This document shows positions 1 to 6,741 of a DNA stretch of 10,036 nt, piece by piece. The notes beneath the pieces were generated by a model. That model was not told the DNA's origin. It was given only the letters and a program-made list of their open reading frames with translations, and did not search any database. This stretch comes from Fidelibacterota bacterium (lineage in GTDB: Bacteria; Fidelibacterota; UBA2242). Made by a program: the position numbers and the translations under genes. Every line of letters starts with the position of its first letter. Positions within the stretch are counted from its first letter, which is position 1. The stretch covers positions 1 to 10,036 of the forward strand of contig JALOAB010000061.1 in NCBI GenBank assembly GCA_023229045.1, read 5' to 3'.

Positions 1-335
1 ATTCGGTCAATGTTATATTCGTCCGGACGATAGGTCAGAATGCGGGCGCTATCGTCGATAAAGTACTCATAGTAAGACTCGACATAGCCTAAATATTTCT
101 GTTCACCGGTTTTTTCCCAGACCTCCAGAATGGCTTTTAAAACCAGTCCGTAGGTATATTCCCATTTAATTTTGTTGGGATCATCCATCAACCAGGGTTG
201 CGGATGGCGCTGTATAACCGACTCAGCCATGCGCGCCGACCATCCTGATTCCGGTTTTGATTTGGATGCGGTCACGACGGCTGAAAACATTACGATTATG
301 AGCAGGTATGGGAAAAGATAGCGATTTTTCTGCAT
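1..335 (-). CDS. GH105-like unsaturated glycuronyl hydrolase, N-terminal part (cut by window edge)
   Basis: The frame is open from an ATG at 335 to the left edge, giving 111 residues. It begins MQKNRYLFPYLLIIVMFSAV, a basic start followed by a hydrophobic stretch that reads as a signal peptide, so the enzyme is probably periplasmic. The rest matches my memory of the start of GH105/YteR-type unsaturated rhamnogalacturonyl hydrolases: W-x-x-x-MAESVIQRHP near residues 33-45, then WEYTYGLVLKAILEVW near 58-73, KTGEQKYLGYVESYYEYF near 75-92, and a TYRPDEYNID stretch at the end. Known members remove the 4,5-unsaturated uronate left by pectin lyases. The (alpha/alpha)6 barrel and most active-site residues lie outside the window. 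There is no clear Shine-Dalgarno sequence before the ATG. It follows the beta-helix gene on the same strand after 105 nt that hold a strong hairpin. GH88 is the nearest alternative family. Confidence 0.75.
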   Translation of the reverse strand, partial: MQKNRYLFPYLLIIVMFSAVVTASKSKPESGWSARMAESVIQRHPQPWLMDDPNKIKWEYTYGLVLKAILEVWEKTGEQKYLGYVESYYEYFIDDSARILTYRPDEYNIDR

Positions 336-375
336 CGGTCTAAATATAATTCTTTAGGTTTAAGAGAACAAATTA

Positions 376-407
376 AGTATGGGAGGGCATTTTCGCCCTC
401 CCATACT
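376..407 (-). terminator. Perfect 13-bp hairpin between beta-helix and GH105-like genes
   Basis: Arms 376-388 (AGTATGGGAGGGC) and 395-407 are exact reverse complements around a 6-nt loop. On the minus strand the stem lies 33 nt after the stop codon of the beta-helix gene and is followed by a T-rich stretch (TTAATTTGTT), not a clean U-run. It could be an intrinsic terminator for the upstream genes. It could equally be a partial terminator or 3' stabiliser that lowers expression of the GH105-like gene within one operon. The stem is nearly symmetrical, but the plus strand has no long T-run after it and no plus-strand gene ends here. Confidence 0.65.
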
Positions 408-440
408 CACTATCATCTCAGAATAGATTAAAAAGCAAAA

Positions 441-2090
441 TCACTTAAGCAACATCATTTTGCGAACGTTGACCTGACCGGCAGATTCCAGTTTATAGAA
501 ATAAATGCCGCCGGCTAAATGGCTGGCGTCGAAAGTGATCTGATAGGAACCAGCCGGCAGATGATTCGCGACCGGTTTGGCAACGATCTGTCCAAGCAGG
601 TTATAGATTGACAAAACCGTATATCCGGATTTATCCAGATTAAATGCTATCTGGGTCGTCGGGTTAAACGGGTTCGGATAGTTCTGCTTCAGCGAGAAAC
701 TGACCGGTCCGGCCGGTTTTTCCTTGCTTACACCAACAAATTCCGGGAACCAGTTCAGATCGCCGACTGGCAATCCGCCAGCCGCACCGGTATATGCGGC
801 CGCGGTCGTCGGATAACTGCAATCCAGCGTATCGCGGTAATATTCAATCATTCGCCGGTCAAAATCGTGCTTGGTCCAGTCAAAGTTTGTGGTAGCTTTA
901 GATTTTCCAGCACCACCAGCAAGTGTATCGGCTTCATACCAGCGCATCATATTAGTCATCAATTCCGGTGTGTTGACAAGAACTATCTCGTCCGCAGTGA
1001 AAGCAGTCACTGAATCAGCGCCTAATTTACTGCAAATATGATGGGATAGCGGTGAACCAGGGGGAAAATTAAAATCATCCAAAAATGCCTGGCCTGAATC
1101 GCTGATCGCAAAATAGTTATTGGCAACAGTCCATTCGGTCACGTCATTCGGAGTTGAGAAAATCCAGGTAATCCGATTGTTACCATTTGGATAAACCTCG
1201 CCGGTGTTGGCCCATTCAGCGGCGCGGGTGACGTCCGTCGAATCTTCACCCAGTGCAAAGGCATCCATAAACAAATTGTTGGTGATAATGATTTTGTTAC
1301 CGACATTGCCAAGCGAGAAAAGTCCATGATAGCCCATTCCATTGACAAAAGTATTATGATCAATCAAAGCATAATTGATTTTGCCCTTGGTAGGATCAGT
1401 GGAATAATGCCGAAGCGGTCGGTCCTGATAATTAACAAACGTATTATTAACCAAAAATAACGAATCACAGGTAACGTCCCGCAGATCGAGACCTTTGCCT
1501 GCACCGAGATTCGAAGTGGATAAGGAACCCATATTGGCAAAAATGGAGTTGGTAACTTTCACTTTAACCGTACTTTGATCAGTTCGGACATGATTGCCGT
1601 TGCAATTTGACAGCAAGACTCCATCAAGTATAATCGACGAACCTGGAGCTTGAGTTCTTATCAAACAGCCCTGCGTAGTAGCAACTCGCTCTGGCTCCCA
1701 TTCGTAAAAACCGGTCAGGTAAATATCCTTCATTTCAAAATTGGCGCTATTTACTACGATAAACTGTCCCGGCGGTCTGGTCGGTGAACTACCAGTACCC
1801 GTTTCCATAAGATAAATGATTGGCTTACTTCCCGTACCGTCAGCCGCTCTCATCCGCAAAGTTCTACCCTCAGGAACAGTGAACTGGGCATTGGCCATAT
1901 AGATACTATCCCGGAGAAACTCATAAATCCGGTTTGTTGACAAGCCGCCGGCAGTTGTTGTATCTGCTACAATTACAGCATTTACATAACCGTCTGATGG
2001 CTTCAGCGTCACTACTACATCTTCGGCGTACAAAGAGATAGCGCACATACAAGCAATGATAATAACAATTCCTAAAATTTTGCGATTCAT
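441..2090 (-). CDS. Secreted right-handed beta-helix protein with type IX sorting domain
   Basis: The protein has 549 residues. The ATG at 2090 is preceded by AAAGGAGA with good spacing, which fixes the start. Residues 1-22 form a signal peptide (MNRKILGIVIIIACMCAISL, then YA|ED). Residues about 60-345 carry repeated rungs ending in NSIF (181), NNTF (215), HNTF (245), NNLF (271) and NNYF (324). This Asn-rich regularity is typical of a parallel beta-helix such as pectate-lyase-fold and DUF4957/DUF5123 proteins. A GDLNWFPEF tail (about 443-451) precedes the C-terminal sorting domain (about 464-549: QNYPNPFNPTT, then SIYNLLGQ, AGGIYFYKL, RKMMLLK). That domain directs type IX secretion and surface attachment or release. 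I cannot identify a catalytic triad, so lyase activity is inferred from fold and from the neighbouring GH105-like gene. It could instead be a non-catalytic binding protein. It follows the TonB receptor gene on the same strand. Confidence 0.85.
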   Translation of the reverse strand: MNRKILGIVIIIACMCAISLYAEDVVVTLKPSDGYVNAVIVADTTTAGGLSTNRIYEFLRDSIYMANAQFTVPEGRTLRMRAADGTGSKPIIYLMETGTGSSPTRPPGQFIVVNSANFEMKDIYLTGFYEWEPERVATTQGCLIRTQAPGSSIILDGVLLSNCNGNHVRTDQSTVKVKVTNSIFANMGSLSTSNLGAGKGLDLRDVTCDSLFLVNNTFVNYQDRPLRHYSTDPTKGKINYALIDHNTFVNGMGYHGLFSLGNVGNKIIITNNLFMDAFALGEDSTDVTRAAEWANTGEVYPNGNNRITWIFSTPNDVTEWTVANNYFAISDSGQAFLDDFNFPPGSPLSHHICSKLGADSVTAFTADEIVLVNTPELMTNMMRWYEADTLAGGAGKSKATTNFDWTKHDFDRRMIEYYRDTLDCSYPTTAAAYTGAAGGLPVGDLNWFPEFVGVSKEKPAGPVSFSLKQNYPNPFNPTTQIAFNLDKSGYTVLSIYNLLGQIVAKPVANHLPAGSYQITFDASHLAGGIYFYKLESAGQVNVRKMMLLK

Positions 2091-2161
2091 ACAAACTCTC
2101 CTTTCATGTTAACAAAATCGAAAAACGCTATTAATTCAATAAATACGTTCTTTTGGATCAC
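2087..2161 (-). other. Possible 24-codon leader ORF overlapping the beta-helix gene start
   Basis: On the minus strand a GTG at 2161 opens a frame of 24 sense codons whose TGA stop (2089-2087) overlaps the ATG of the beta-helix gene as ATGA. The GTG lies inside the extended anti-16S sequence, so the purine-rich part is almost directly against it, which is too close for normal initiation. A shorter version starts at an ATG at 2107 (six codons). The arrangement could allow translational coupling, but in AT-rich leader DNA it may be chance. Confidence 0.15.
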
Positions 2162-2168
2162 CTCCTTT
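2154..2168 (-). promoter_or_regulatory. Orphan extended Shine-Dalgarno (15-nt complement of the 16S tail)
   Basis: The minus strand reads AAAGGAGGTGATCCA, the exact reverse complement of the conserved bacterial 16S 3' end (TGGATCACCTCCTTT). It sits in the 127-nt space between the receptor and beta-helix genes, ending 63 nt upstream of the beta-helix ATG, which has its own AAAGGAGA. No ATG lies at useful distance behind it. It may be a ribosome standby or pausing site, a leader-peptide RBS, or a coincidence of unusual length. Confidence 0.5.
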
Positions 2169-2169
2169 T

Positions 2170-2185
2170 CAGTTAAGTCAGTTAA
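2170..2185 (-). repeat. Short direct repeat CAGTTAA x2 beside the extended SD
   Basis: On the plus strand CAGTTAA occurs at 2170-2176 and 2179-2185, separated by GT, giving a 9-nt period. On the minus strand this reads TTAACTG twice, immediately upstream of the extended Shine-Dalgarno. It could be a direct-repeat protein site. With only two 7-nt copies the support is weak. No hairpin terminator is visible between the receptor stop (tandem TAATAA) and this point. Confidence 0.2.
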
Positions 2186-2217
2186 TGGTTTTCTTTGCAC
2201 TCAGATTCTTTCTCTTA

Positions 2218-5200
2218 TTACAGTTTTACGGTAAGACCAAAATCGGCCGTCATGCCATACATTTCACTATCACTAAATAATTTTCGACGGTACTCTCGAT
2301 TATAGATTGAGTTACCTTCCTCGATATTGGTCAAATTGCTGATGTTGAGAAATACTGCTACGCTCTCTGTAATCCCATGTTTAAGGGTCAGATCAATCCG
2401 AGTGAAAGGATTATTGATCCGATCACTCCAACCCAAGGCTGAATAGGATACATTATATTCTCCCTGGTGAAAGACTGAAATTCTACCCGAAAACCGGCCA
2501 ATATCATAACCGAGGGCAATATTGCCAAAGAATTCCGGCATACCCTCCAGTTTTTGTTTTTTTTCAACGAGCACATTGTAAAATTTCCAGGTTCCCGAAA
2601 TTGGACCGGGTGGATCATACCAGAGTGAATCTGTGCGGGAGGCATAAACGAAGGTTTCCGAGCGGACAAATGTAACATTATAGGATAAGGTAAAATTTTT
2701 CAACAAACCGGGCAGAAAGTTGAAATTCCATTGATGTTCAAATTCCACTCCCCAGACTTTAGTTGGTTTGGGAGAGTTATAGGGCAGAGTCAGATTATAA
2801 GGTGTAGATTTCATCTGACTTGGCCACTGGATTCCAAAACCTTGCATCAGCGTATCCTGATATTCTCCATTCTCATCTTTTACGGCTGTTGTGTTAAAAT
2901 TATTGAGCATATGAAACATGTCTTCGATTTCTTTATAATAGGCCGAAATTGATATTAGCCCGATAGTGTTGCCGAAGAAAGATGTATTGACTTCGTAGTT
3001 CCAGGCTTGTGCCGTCTTTAATCTGGAATTACCCACATAAACTTGATGCTGAGTCCCTACTTCAGCCGGACGACCGGCAATATATCTCTCTAAACGCATG
3101 TTAAAATCAGGTCTTGCCAGGGCTTTGTATGCCGCCAATCGTAATTTCATAAAATTCAAGGGACTTATTGCCAGGTTTATGTTTGGTAACCAAACGGTTT
3201 GAGAAATAGAAGAGGCTGTATCAGCGATTGAGGAAGCATCAACCGGAAAGCCGCCTACCGGCATGGGCATATAACATGCAGTATAGTCGTTATCTTCTTT
3301 CTCAACCCGTACACCAGCGATCAGGGTGATTGTCTGACCGATATTCAGAGTATTCATCAAATAAGCCGCACTGACTCTTTCGGTAATATTATAATCATCA
3401 TATCTGATCAGAGGATTTGGCCAGACTTCATGGATATTTCCAGTAGCATCAATTCCATTACGGTTCAAATACCACCATTGACGCATTCGATCTCGATCAA
3501 TGAGAGGATTTAGTGGATAGGAGCCGTATACTTCTCGGGCGGTGGAGTCAGCATAGAATTGTTTAATTGGAATGAATAAAGCCCCGGTGGTGCTCCAATC
3601 TTCAAAGTAGGTTCCGGTAAAGTCTTTCTCCCTCTTCGTTCCATCTGACGACAATTCATAAGGTGAAAATTTACCAAGATAATAGGGCGTAAAATCTTCC
3701 GTGCGGGCATTCGAACGGTCTTTAATTTTATATTTACCCCCTAACTTGATCTGCCCGGAAACTTGTGGTAGCAATATGTACTGCCTCGCAATATCCAAAT
3801 GTGCCGTCCGCTCCTTATCGTAATTATTTTGTGTACGGTAATAGATCCAATACAGATTTGCACCAGAAAAATCATTGGCGGCATAAGAAATTAATTGTTG
3901 CGGGTCGGATTGTATTTTAGGCGTAGCCGCCATTCCGTCAGGTTCGACGAAAATCGTTTCATAATCGAACGGATAATCGGATACCGATTCGCCATATGAG
4001 AGTCCCCAATTCAGATTGAAACCTAATAAATTATTATCACCATGGATCGAGCTATTAAAAGTCTCGATTTCCTGTTCCCGATCGCGGTAATTATATCTTG
4101 GATTGCCAGAGTAATCACCACCTCCATTAGAAGGGTAATCTCTTGAGTACCATAGAAAATCTCTTTTCGTTCGACCAAAAACATTGTTGATCCGAATAGT
4201 GCCCTTATCTGGAGTATTGATATCCATTAATAAACTAAGTCCGTCTCTTTTCCTGATCTCATCGGTAAATTGAAGTAGAAAATTATCAATATAATATCCC
4301 GCTTCAGATTGAGATGGATTCTGGTTATACTCAAGATTAATTTGTTCATTACTGCGGATGCGATTCTCAAGATTACCCGTCAGCTGGATTCCGACGATTT
4401 CTTTAAAAAACCTTTCACCATATTGAAAGGAGATATCGTACTGCTTCACCGATTGCATCATATCATTATAGATGCCTTTAATATCTGTTCTAATCTTGCG
4501 TTCGACTGGAGCTTTCTTGGTAACCAGATTGATGGTTCCGGCTAAAGCATCCCCATCTTTATCGGGCGTGATTGCTTTGTATAATTCAATTCCCGCTAGG
4601 GAACTCTGGGAGAGAGTACTTAAGTCAACCCCTCTGCCGGTCGCATCGGTGGGCGGGATTTTCACTCCATCAATCGTTATATTGGTAAACTTATCCTCGA
4701 GACCACGCAAAATCACCTTGTTAGCCTCGCCGCCCGATCTTAATAAAGAAACACCCGGCAGACGCCCGATAGCTTCAGCCGCATTCGCGTCCGGTAGTTC
4801 TTTTATTTTCTCTTCCGAGACGACATTGATGATAGTATTAGAAGTGATCTGCTGATTGATCGCCGCGGCCTGACCAAGCGCCTGTCCCTGTACGATCACT
4901 TCCTGACCACGGATCACATCCGGAGCCAGCTGGGCGTCATAAACGACTGTCTGATCCTCCGGCACCGTGATCTCAACCTCCAGATTCGAATAACCAATAT
5001 AGGATATGCGCATCGTGTATGTACCGGACGGGACCGATCCGATTCGATAATTGCCCTCAATATCAGTCGCACTGCCGAGCGCCGTTCCGACTAAAAATAC
5101 ATTCGCGCCAACTAAATTTCGGGCAGTCTGCGAATCACTGACTGTCCCGCGGATTATACTGGCCGGATAGGCTATATTCGTCATCAATCCAAAGACTAAC

Positions 5201-5259
5201 CCAAAAATCAGCAATCTGTGAAAGGTGGTTTTTTCACTTCTGCTAGTCACTTTTCTCAT
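2218..5259 (-). CDS. TonB-dependent outer-membrane receptor with carboxypeptidase-D-like N-terminal domain
   Basis: From the ATG at 5259 the product has 1013 residues and imports a substrate, probably an oligosaccharide, across the outer membrane using TonB energy. Residues 1-33 are a signal peptide (basic MRKVTSRSEK, hydrophobic LLIFGLVFGLM, then AYPA). Residues about 35-113 are a CarboxypepD_reg-like beta-sandwich (IIRGTVSD, GANVFLVGT, DIEGNYRIGSVPSGTYTMRI, YIGY). Residues about 139-249 are the plug (VVSEEKIKELPDANAAEAIG, RLPGVS, VILRGLEDKFTNITIDGVKI, GTINLVTKK), close in style to the TIGR01782 receptor group. The remainder is a beta-barrel ending in DFGLTVKL. The frame is open to an ATG at 5322, adding 21 residues. 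I prefer 5259 because GAGGGGG lies about 9 nt before it and the signal peptide then sits at the N-terminus. No SusD-type partner gene follows, unlike Bacteroidota SusC/D pairs. It ends with tandem TAA stops. Confidence 0.93.
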   Translation of the reverse strand: MRKVTSRSEKTTFHRLLIFGLVFGLMTNIAYPASIIRGTVSDSQTARNLVGANVFLVGTALGSATDIEGNYRIGSVPSGTYTMRISYIGYSNLEVEITVPEDQTVVYDAQLAPDVIRGQEVIVQGQALGQAAAINQQITSNTIINVVSEEKIKELPDANAAEAIGRLPGVSLLRSGGEANKVILRGLEDKFTNITIDGVKIPPTDATGRGVDLSTLSQSSLAGIELYKAITPDKDGDALAGTINLVTKKAPVERKIRTDIKGIYNDMMQSVKQYDISFQYGERFFKEIVGIQLTGNLENRIRSNEQINLEYNQNPSQSEAGYYIDNFLLQFTDEIRKRDGLSLLMDINTPDKGTIRINNVFGRTKRDFLWYSRDYPSNGGGDYSGNPRYNYRDREQEIETFNSSIHGDNNLLGFNLNWGLSYGESVSDYPFDYETIFVEPDGMAATPKIQSDPQQLISYAANDFSGANLYWIYYRTQNNYDKERTAHLDIARQYILLPQVSGQIKLGGKYKIKDRSNARTEDFTPYYLGKFSPYELSSDGTKREKDFTGTYFEDWSTTGALFIPIKQFYADSTAREVYGSYPLNPLIDRDRMRQWWYLNRNGIDATGNIHEVWPNPLIRYDDYNITERVSAAYLMNTLNIGQTITLIAGVRVEKEDNDYTACYMPMPVGGFPVDASSIADTASSISQTVWLPNINLAISPLNFMKLRLAAYKALARPDFNMRLERYIAGRPAEVGTQHQVYVGNSRLKTAQAWNYEVNTSFFGNTIGLISISAYYKEIEDMFHMLNNFNTTAVKDENGEYQDTLMQGFGIQWPSQMKSTPYNLTLPYNSPKPTKVWGVEFEHQWNFNFLPGLLKNFTLSYNVTFVRSETFVYASRTDSLWYDPPGPISGTWKFYNVLVEKKQKLEGMPEFFGNIALGYDIGRFSGRISVFHQGEYNVSYSALGWSDRINNPFTRIDLTLKHGITESVAVFLNISNLTNIEEGNSIYNREYRRKLFSDSEMYGMTADFGLTVKL

Positions 5260-5311
5260 ACTATCACGCCCCCTCGAATTTGATAACCGATGATATAAGC
5301 TGAATATCCGC

Positions 5312-5347
5312 ATGACGGTCATAATAGAAGGATTATTTCATTAACAA
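5312..5347 (-). promoter_or_regulatory. Candidate promoter and palindromic operator of the TonB receptor gene
   Basis: On the minus strand TTGTTA (5347-5342) and TATTAT (5326-5321) are spaced by 15 nt and resemble a weak sigma-70-type promoter. The expected transcription start would fall near 5314, giving a leader of about 55 nt before the ATG at 5259 and excluding the upstream in-frame ATGs at 5322 and 5313. An 11-bp palindrome, ATGAC-G-GTCAT (5312-5322), overlaps the -10/start region, a usual operator position. The spacer is short and no experimental support exists, so this is a guess by position and likeness. Confidence 0.3.
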
Positions 5348-5360
5348 TAAAGTGAATAAC

Positions 5361-5435
5361 TGTCAATAACTTTTTTTGACAATGTAAAATTTGTCGTACA
5401 ACTTTTTCTTGGCTTTTGAGTTAAAATTTGTTAAC
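5361..5435. promoter_or_regulatory. Cluster of inverted repeats in the divergent regulator/receptor region
   Basis: This AT-rich stretch lies between the two divergent genes. It contains TGTCAA (5361-5366) inverted with TTGACA (5376-5381), spacer 9 nt. GACAA (5378-5382) is inverted with TTGTC (5391-5395), spacer 8 nt. TTGT (5391-5394) is inverted with ACAA (5398-5401). GTTAA (5420-5424) is inverted with TTAAC (5431-5435), spacer 6 nt, just before the regulator start. TAAAATTTGT occurs directly repeated at 5385-5394 and 5422-5431. The density fits operators for a winged-helix regulator acting on both genes, but each element is short and AT-rich DNA produces such repeats easily. Confidence 0.35.
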
Positions 5436-5445
5436 GTATCGCCAA

Positions 5446-6663
5446 ATGATTAATGAGCAGACTCGTAGAAAACTACTCGAAAAAATAATTTCAAGTAAAG
5501 AGTTTTGCGGCTCGAAGGTCCACATCTCATATCTGACATATCTGTTCGAAGCGGCTGAGCAAGGGAAAAGTCTAAAGGAAATCGCGATTGCGATTGAGTT
5601 TTTCGCAAAAGGTTCCGATTTCAATCCGGCGGAAGACACCATCGTCCGCACCCATACTTATAACCTGCGCAAAAAACTCCAGAATTATTATTACGACGAA
5701 GGCAAAGACGACAAATTCCGCCTGCGAATTCCCAAAGGGCACTACGATGTCACCTTTGTTCCGGTTACCGAAAACCGCTATCATCCGCGCAATATAATCC
5801 GCTTCCTCATCCGCGAATATAAACTGGTCATTATCGGTTTACTCGTCATTTTCCTTATTGGAATTTTAATCTATTCCCATTCATTAAACCGCCAACTCTC
5901 AACCTACCGGGTCATCGATAAGCAGGATCCGATTTGGCAAGAATATTTGCAGTCTCCGCAACCTGTTTTGCTTGTTGTCGGTGATCATTTCTTTTTCAAC
6001 GACTACAGTGAAAAGTATCAAAGCACCATCACGATTCGCTCCGGAAAAATCAATTCCAAGGAAGAACTGGATGACCTGATCATCCGGTTTCGCGATAATA
6101 TAATCCGGCCGGCTGACGAGCCTTACTTTCCGTATCACAGCCTCTGGAGTTTGCCGCCTGTTCTGACAATTCTAAACTCAGTCGGACAAAAGCCAATTCT
6201 GCGTAAATCTTCGGCCGTCAGCCCGCAAACTCTGGGTGAATATAACATCCTCTTCCTGGGAAGTATCAAAACTCTGAACATTTTAAAACATACATTAACA
6301 AAGTCACATTTCAGCTTTGAGATACTACCGCATATAATCACCTACTCCGATGCGGATACAGTCTGCCAATTTTCGACTAATTTACATTCTGCCGGCTTGA
6401 ACGAAGATCTGGTGCTGGCTGTCAAATTACCCGGACCGGCTGGTAATTCCATCTTCATCATCGCTTCCTATCATTCACTGGGAACACCGGAAATCGTCAA
6501 TCAATTGACACAGACCGCTTCCCGCTTGCAGGTGGAACAGAAGTTTATTGACCGCTATGGCTATGTTCCCCGCTACTTTGAAATCCTATTTCGGGTAAAC
6601 GGCATCGATAAAACCGCCTATAGCACCGAGATATTGATCTTCAACGAAATCAGCAAAGATTGA
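5446..6663 (+). CDS. ToxR/CadC-like membrane-anchored winged-helix transcription regulator
   Basis: The product has 405 residues from the ATG at 5446. A TTG at 5428 would add six, and neither start has a clear Shine-Dalgarno. Residues about 15-107 match a winged-helix domain of the kind also found at the N-terminus of some rhizobial and acidobacterial regulators: YLTYLFEAAEQGKSLKEIAI, then DFNPAEDTIVRTHTYNLRKK (recognition-helix region), LQNYYYDEGKDD, and the wing RLRIPKGHYDVTF. A basic stretch leads into one membrane span at about 127-143 (LVIIGLLVIFLIGILIY), placing the DNA-binding part in the cytoplasm and about 260 residues outside the membrane. That outer part has NILFLGSIKTLNIL, LVLAVKLPGPAGNSIFIIAS, and a near-terminal YFEILFRVNG. 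I cannot name it, though it recalls domains seen in acidobacterial wHTH proteins. No phosphorylation receiver or kinase is present. It is divergent from the TonB receptor gene, so it probably controls that locus and itself. Confidence 0.8.
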   Translation: MINEQTRRKLLEKIISSKEFCGSKVHISYLTYLFEAAEQGKSLKEIAIAIEFFAKGSDFNPAEDTIVRTHTYNLRKKLQNYYYDEGKDDKFRLRIPKGHYDVTFVPVTENRYHPRNIIRFLIREYKLVIIGLLVIFLIGILIYSHSLNRQLSTYRVIDKQDPIWQEYLQSPQPVLLVVGDHFFFNDYSEKYQSTITIRSGKINSKEELDDLIIRFRDNIIRPADEPYFPYHSLWSLPPVLTILNSVGQKPILRKSSAVSPQTLGEYNILFLGSIKTLNILKHTLTKSHFSFEILPHIITYSDADTVCQFSTNLHSAGLNEDLVLAVKLPGPAGNSIFIIASYHSLGTPEIVNQLTQTASRLQVEQKFIDRYGYVPRYFEILFRVNGIDKTAYSTEILIFNEISKD

Positions 6664-6741
6664 TTTTCTTCCCTCGCTACAATTCAAAATCGCACCGCAC
6701 TAGCCGATCTGATTATACCATTTTCCAACAACATTAACAGG
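6664..6741. other. Convergent intergenic gap, no terminator seen
   Basis: This gap separates the regulator stop from the patatin-gene stop, which converge. I found no hairpin with arms above four base pairs and no T-run suited to an intrinsic terminator on either strand. Termination here may be Rho-dependent. Confidence 0.4.

Noticed and set aside
1139..1363. Minus-strand open frame of 74 codons in another frame of the beta-helix gene
   Set aside because: It overlaps a clearly coding frame with signal peptide and sorting domain; composition looks like a frame shadow.
2154..2168. Remnant of a 16S rRNA gene on the plus strand
   Set aside because: Only the last 15 bases match. The bases upstream (TTCTTT) do not continue the conserved 16S helix 45 region, and no spacer tRNA or 23S follows.
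4472..4855. Plus-strand open frame of 127 codons
   Set aside because: It is antisense to the plug region of the TonB receptor, whose reading is unambiguous; no RBS or recognisable domain.
5260..5322. Longer N-terminus for the TonB receptor starting at 5322 or 5313
   Set aside because: It has no Shine-Dalgarno, pushes the signal peptide to about residue 35, and starts at or before the inferred transcription start. The ATG at 5259 has GAGGGGG at suitable distance.
5361..5404. TTGACA at 5376 as the -35 box of the regulator gene
   Set aside because: The hexamer is perfect, but 17 nt downstream is CAACTT and no acceptable -10 lies at 16-18 nt.
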